A stretch of DNA of 47,723 nt from JALYUA01 sp038203955. GTDB taxonomy: Bacteria; Acidobacteriota; Thermoanaerobaculia; UBA5066; Gp7-AA6. Under the pieces are notes generated by a model. It saw only the letters and a list, made by a program, of their open reading frames with translations, was not told the DNA's origin and did no database searches. Each line of letters starts with the position of its first letter. The stretch's first letter is position 1. A program made the position numbers and the translations under genes. This document shows, piece after piece, positions 44,225 to 47,723 of this stretch. The stretch covers positions 1-47,723 of the forward strand of contig JBBRDK010000018.1 in the NCBI GenBank assembly GCA_038203955.1, in the 5' to 3' direction.

Positions 44225-44935
44225 TCACGCGGGAAGGGAGACGAGCGACGTGGAACCGTCCTCCGCGACCTCCATCCAGCGGTGCTCGTCGACGAACGCA
44301 GGAAGGATCTCGATTCTCCCGCGGCCGGCGTCCTCGACCCAGGATTTGTGGAAGTGCCCCAAGAGAACGGTGTCGACTCCCTCGGCGAACCGGCGCTCCG
44401 CGAACCCGCGGATCATCTCGACGGGAAGCCGCGTCTTGTGCTTGAAGTTGGAGCGGTACAGGCGCGCCTCGGTCTTCCAGACGAGACGGTTCCCGGCCGC
44501 CTTCGGAATTACGTGCAGCGCGGCGCGCGCGAGGGGATTCTTCGAGAGGGCGCGCCAGAACCGGTACGGCAGGTCCGCCTCGTTCAAGAGATCTCCGTGG
44601 GTCAGAAGGAACCGGCGCCCGCCCGCCTCGAACGTCTCTTCGTCGCAGACCTCCCGGAAGTGGTGCTCGACGTAAGACCGCCGTAGAAAGAAATCGCGAT
44701 TCCCCTCGACGTACGTGACCGGAACGTTGCGGGCGGACAACCGGTCCACCGTGTCCAGGAAGCGGCGGATCGCGACGGTCTCGAATTTCGGATGCGCGAT
44801 GAAGAAATGGAAAATGTCCCCGAGAAGAGAAATCGCCTTCGCACCGCGGTCTCCGGCCACGGTCAGGGCGTCTATGAAGGGGCCCTCGTCGCCGGGGCGC
44901 CTCCCCACGTGGCAATCGGCGAAAACCGCTCGCAT
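44225..44935 (-). CDS. lpxH: UDP-2,3-diacylglucosamine diphosphatase (LpxH-like)
   Basis: A 236-residue calcineurin-like phosphoesterase. Metal ligands appear in ADCHVG, LLGDIFHFF, VEGNRDFF, LTHGDLLN and LLGHFHKS. LpxH cleaves UDP-diacylglucosamine to lipid X in lipid A synthesis; the HFF/FHF and GNRDFF forms and the KDO genes nearby support it. The ATG at 44935 starts at the first strand (MRAVFADCH). A related phosphoesterase role cannot be fully excluded. Confidence 0.85.
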   Translation of the reverse strand: MRAVFADCHVGRRPGDEGPFIDALTVAGDRGAKAISLLGDIFHFFIAHPKFETVAIRRFLDTVDRLSARNVPVTYVEGNRDFFLRRSYVEHHFREVCDEETFEAGGRRFLLTHGDLLNEADLPYRFWRALSKNPLARAALHVIPKAAGNRLVWKTEARLYRSNFKHKTRLPVEMIRGFAERRFAEGVDTVLLGHFHKSWVEDAGRGRIEILPAFVDEHRWMEVAEDGSTSLVSLPA

Positions 44936-45066
44936 TCCCGGAAGATAGCCCAGAAGGCGCGCAGGACGAGGCCGGGAGCGCTTTCGGGGAATTCACGCTT
45001 CCCCCGCCTGTTTCTGTTCCGTAGACTGACGTTTTCGGCCCCCGTCGCCACCTCCGGAGGGTTTTC

Positions 45067-47151
45067 ATGCGCGCGCTTTCGACCGCTCTCGCCGGCCTCC
45101 TGTTCGTCGTCGCCCAGCGCGCGGCGGGCGTCGCGCAGATTTCGGCGGCGGACGCCCCCGGGGCGACCCCGCGGCTCCTCCAGCAGCTTTCAAGGACCTC
45201 GCAGCCGCTTCCCGTCATCGTCGCCCTCCGCGACGGGACTCCGACGGGACGCGAGCTCCTCCTCCGTCCGGATCCGGCCGGCGAGAAAGGCCGGCAGGTC
45301 CAGCGCATCGAAGCCCAGCAGACCCTGGCCGACCAGATGCCCCCCGAGCAGTTTGCGCCCCGGCACTTCTACGAGAGCTTCTCGCTGATCTCCGGGACCG
45401 CGTCGCGGGAAGGCATCCTCGCCCTCTCGCGCCGGCCCGACGTCGCGTGGGTTACCTTCGACGGCAAGAAGCGCGCGCTCCAGACGTCTCCCCAGGAGGC
45501 GCAGGTGCTGATTCGCAGCAACTCGGCCAACGCCCTCGGCTTTTCGGGAGCCGGCTCATCCATCGCCGTGATCGACACGGGGGTGGACTACACGGTCAGC
45601 CAGCTCGGCGGGGGCACCTTCCCGACTGCCAAGGTGATCGGCGGGACGGACTTCGCCGATGAAGACAGCGACCCTGCGGACTGTGAAGGGCACGGCACCT
45701 CCGTCGCGGCGATCGCCGCCGGCCCCACGGGCGTCGCGCCGGACGCGAAGATCGTCGCGGTCAAGGTCTTCTCGTCGAAGGGCTCGTGCGACGAGGCGGA
45801 CGACTCCGACATCCTCGCGGGCATCAATTACGCGATCGCGAATCAGGCGCGGTTCGGCATCGTCGCCATCAATCTGAGCCTCGGCGCCGAGTACGAGGAC
45901 ACTCTCGCGCACGGGTTCTGTGATTCGGACAATCCCGACTACGCCCTGGCGTTCGACAACGCCAAGGCCGCCGGCATCGTCGTCGCCGTCGCCTCCGGAA
46001 ACGGCGCGCGCTCCAATCAGATCGCCCAGCCCGCCTGCGTCTCGTCCGCGTTCGCCGTCGGCGCGGTGTACTCGAGCGCCTTCGCGCGGGTGCGCTGGTC
46101 CGACCCGGACGGCTGCACGGATTCCCCCGTCACGCCGGACCAGGTCGTCTGCTTCTCGGACTCGAACACCAACCTCTCCATCCTGGCGCCGGGCGCGTTC
46201 TGGAACGTGGCGACGAAGGGCGGCGGCACCGACTCGACCTTCGCGGGGACGTCGGCGTCGACCCCGGCCGTCGCGGGCGCCGTGGCGGTGCTCCATCAGG
46301 CGCGCCCGGACCTGTCTCCCGCGGGCATCATGAGTCTCCTGCGCGCGACGGGGAAGCCGGTCACCGACACGCGCAACGGGATCGTCACGCCGCGGCTGGA
46401 CGTCCTCGCGGCCGTCCAGCAGGCGGCGGTGAAGGTCGCCACGTATGGGGGACCCGTCGTCTCGATCCCGGATGGCACCGGGTCTGCGACGGTGACCGTC
46501 ACGACGTCGGGATTCACCGGCACCCTGGGGACCGTCCAGGCCTGGGTGGAAATCGATCATCCGGAGCCGGCGCAGCTTCGCGTCACGCTGACCGGACCGG
46601 ACGGGACGACGGTCCTCCTTTCGGATCAGACGGGCACGAGCCAGCACCCGATCAACGCCTTCTACGGCAAGACGGACGCGGCGGCGCAGTCGCTCGACCG
46701 GTTCGGCGGCAAGCCGGGGAACGGCATCTGGACCCTCCGCGTGGAGGACCTCGTCACCGGGACCACCGGCCGCATTCGCAACTTCGCCGTGCAGCTGGTC
46801 AACGCCCTGGCCCCGTGCGCGCCCGGTCCGAACACGCTGTGTTTGAACGCGAGCCGCTTCCAGGTGAGCGTCGCCTGGCAGGTGCCTACGCAGGGGACGA
46901 GCGGGCAGGGCGCCGCGGTGCCGCTGACGTCCGACACGGGTTACTTCTGGTTTTTCACCGCGAACAACATCGAGCTCGTCCTGAAGGTGGTCGACGGGCG
47001 TCCTCTCAATGGAAAATTCTGGGTGTTTTACGGCGCGCTGACCGACGTCCAGTACACGATCACCGTGACCGACACGATGACGGGGAGCGCCAGGACCTAT
47101 TTCAGTCCCCAGGGCTCGCCGGTCAGCCAGGCGGATACGAATGCGTTCTAG
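45067..47151 (+). CDS. Secreted subtilisin-like serine protease with P-domain
   Basis: A 694-residue S8 peptidase. After a signal peptide (MRALSTALAGLLFVVAQRAAGVAQ) come a propeptide (about 40-145) and the catalytic domain with Asp170 (VIDTGVD), His209 (EGHGTSVAA) and Ser396 (GTSASTPAVAG). Residues about 460-580 are a P/proprotein-convertase domain (VWVEIDHPEPAQLRVTLTGPDGTTVLL, GIWTLRVEDL). The final 110 residues form a module (FRFQVSVAW-like start CLNASRFQVSVAW, then ELVLKVVDGRPLNGKFWVFYGALTDVQYTITVTDT) seen in many secreted proteins of related bacteria. CGGAGGG precedes the ATG. The stop TAG lies in a 7-bp array. Confidence 0.93.
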   Translation: MRALSTALAGLLFVVAQRAAGVAQISAADAPGATPRLLQQLSRTSQPLPVIVALRDGTPTGRELLLRPDPAGEKGRQVQRIEAQQTLADQMPPEQFAPRHFYESFSLISGTASREGILALSRRPDVAWVTFDGKKRALQTSPQEAQVLIRSNSANALGFSGAGSSIAVIDTGVDYTVSQLGGGTFPTAKVIGGTDFADEDSDPADCEGHGTSVAAIAAGPTGVAPDAKIVAVKVFSSKGSCDEADDSDILAGINYAIANQARFGIVAINLSLGAEYEDTLAHGFCDSDNPDYALAFDNAKAAGIVVAVASGNGARSNQIAQPACVSSAFAVGAVYSSAFARVRWSDPDGCTDSPVTPDQVVCFSDSNTNLSILAPGAFWNVATKGGGTDSTFAGTSASTPAVAGAVAVLHQARPDLSPAGIMSLLRATGKPVTDTRNGIVTPRLDVLAAVQQAAVKVATYGGPVVSIPDGTGSATVTVTTSGFTGTLGTVQAWVEIDHPEPAQLRVTLTGPDGTTVLLSDQTGTSQHPINAFYGKTDAAAQSLDRFGGKPGNGIWTLRVEDLVTGTTGRIRNFAVQLVNALAPCAPGPNTLCLNASRFQVSVAWQVPTQGTSGQGAAVPLTSDTGYFWFFTANNIELVLKVVDGRPLNGKFWVFYGALTDVQYTITVTDTMTGSARTYFSPQGSPVSQADTNAF

Positions 47152-47191
47152 CTCTCAGCTCTCAGCTCTCAGCTCTCAGCTCTCAGCTCTC
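47150..47191 (+). repeat. AGCTCTC 7-bp array (six perfect units)
   Basis: Six identical AGCTCTC units and a partial AGTCCC. The first unit overlaps the TAG stop of the protease gene. It is the most uniform array in the window. Confidence 0.95.
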
Positions 47192-47278
47192 AGTCCCGGT
47201 TTCGTGACGTCGCCCGGCGTTTCGGTGCGGTCCCGTACGTCGGAGCGATTCCCAGGACCCAACAGGCTGCGGCTCCGA

Positions 47279-47284
47279 TAAAAT
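47279..47284 (+). promoter_or_regulatory. -10-like TAAAAT before the last gene
   Basis: The hexamer ends 8 nt before the ATG; no Shine-Dalgarno; -35 not clear. Confidence 0.45.
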
Positions 47285-47292
47285 CCGCCGCA

Positions 47293-47723
47293 ATGGCGGA
47301 AGGAACTCCCGTTTCGAAGCCCTCGGGCGTTCTGCGGCCGTGGCAGAGGCGTCTTTACCGGCTGCTTCTCATTCCCCTGGGTCTCATCGCCGCAAACGCG
47401 ATCTACCTCTTCGCGTTCACGCGCGACACCTCGTTCTTCTACGCGATGCTCCTTCTCCACCTCGTGCTCGGCGTGCTGGTGGCGATCCCGTTCTTCGTTT
47501 TCGCCGTGACCCACGCGCGCCGGATGATCCGGATGTGGAACAAGCGGGCGAAGTACGCGGGCCTCTCGATCTTCGCGCTCGCCACGATCTGCGTGGCGTC
47601 CGGCGTCTTCATGACGTTCCAGGGAGCGACGCTCAACAACCGGGCGATCTGGCTCGCGCACGTCCTCTCCGTTCCCCTGGCCCTGGTGGCGTTCGTCCTC
47701 CACCGGCGCGCCGCGGTCCACAA
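47293..47723 (+). CDS. Membrane protein, possibly cytochrome b-like (3' end outside the window)
   Basis: At least 143 residues, cut by the window edge. It reads MAEGTPVSKPSGVLRPWQRR, then four membrane helices (about 22-42, 48-70, 86-107, 115-137). Histidines sit in LLLHLVLG, VTHARR, LAHVLS and VLHRRA, near helix ends as in di-heme cytochrome b folds, but heme binding is inference. No family was recognised with certainty. Confidence 0.65.
   Translation, partial: MAEGTPVSKPSGVLRPWQRRLYRLLLIPLGLIAANAIYLFAFTRDTSFFYAMLLLHLVLGVLVAIPFFVFAVTHARRMIRMWNKRAKYAGLSIFALATICVASGVFMTFQGATLNNRAIWLAHVLSVPLALVAFVLHRRAAVH

Overview
The window is about 67% GC and carries an ordinary chromosomal gene set of a Gram-negative (diderm) bacterium. 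It has the whole KDO pathway (kdsD, kdsA, kdsC, kdsB), lpxH for lipid A, LolA-like and outer-membrane-barrel proteins, TatA/TatC and recA. The base composition, the many secreted HEAT/TPR proteins, a TMTC-like glycosyltransferase and the C-terminal module of the subtilase would fit Acidobacteriota (Holophagae/Thermoanaerobaculia-like). This placement is inference, not proof. No phage, insertion sequence, tRNA, rRNA or CRISPR array was seen.

Layout. 1-3.6 kb (minus strand): pgpA-murB-manC-moxR operon and the first codons of a further gene. 3.7-7.7 kb: recA and a large outer-membrane protein. 7.8-12.6 kb: tusA-like gene, purH, lolA-like gene, yajQ, polyprenyl diphosphate synthase, small TPR protein. 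12.7-16.7 kb: membrane-anchored beta-sandwich protein, then kdsB-pyrG-kdsA. 16.7-17.7 kb: DedA-rhodanese gene with an in-frame UGA. 18-22.6 kb: ECF sigma factor (broken by two frameshifts), anti-sigma factor and three exported repeat proteins in one operon. 22.8-25.5 kb: kdsD-kdsC, convergent with tatA-tatC. 25.6-30 kb: S41 protease, conserved unknown, secreted Ig-like repeat protein. 30.2-36.5 kb: flippase-like protein, nrdR, hsp20, lon, thiL, DUF2062. 36.5-44.9 kb (minus): TMTC-like protein, 1403-residue sigma-54 activator, aroA, lpxH. 45-47.7 kb: subtilase and a truncated membrane protein.

Most striking is the DedA-rhodanese gene. Its reading frame meets a TGA exactly where I expect the second Cys of a YCxCPNEAS motif, and the rest of the rhodanese domain continues in frame behind it. 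A short GC hairpin with a G in its loop starts 18 nt after the TGA. This makes it a candidate selenoprotein.

The second theme is intergenic. At least 14 sites carry tandem 7-bp repeats of varying sequence (AGCTCTC, TCAGTTC, CGTTGAG, ACGGGAA, CCTTCGC and others). They often occur as inverted pairs, mostly just 3' of genes, and in several genes they supply the last codons or the stop. Three sites carry a 62-65 bp REP-like element with a CCGCGG-AGTA-CCGCGG hairpin.

Translation signals are of two kinds. Some genes have good Shine-Dalgarno sequences or ATGA/GTGA overlaps (nine cases). Others have a -10-like hexamer ending 7-10 nt before the start and no Shine-Dalgarno, which suggests leaderless mRNAs. 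kdsA seems to start with CTG in a CTGA overlap with pyrG.
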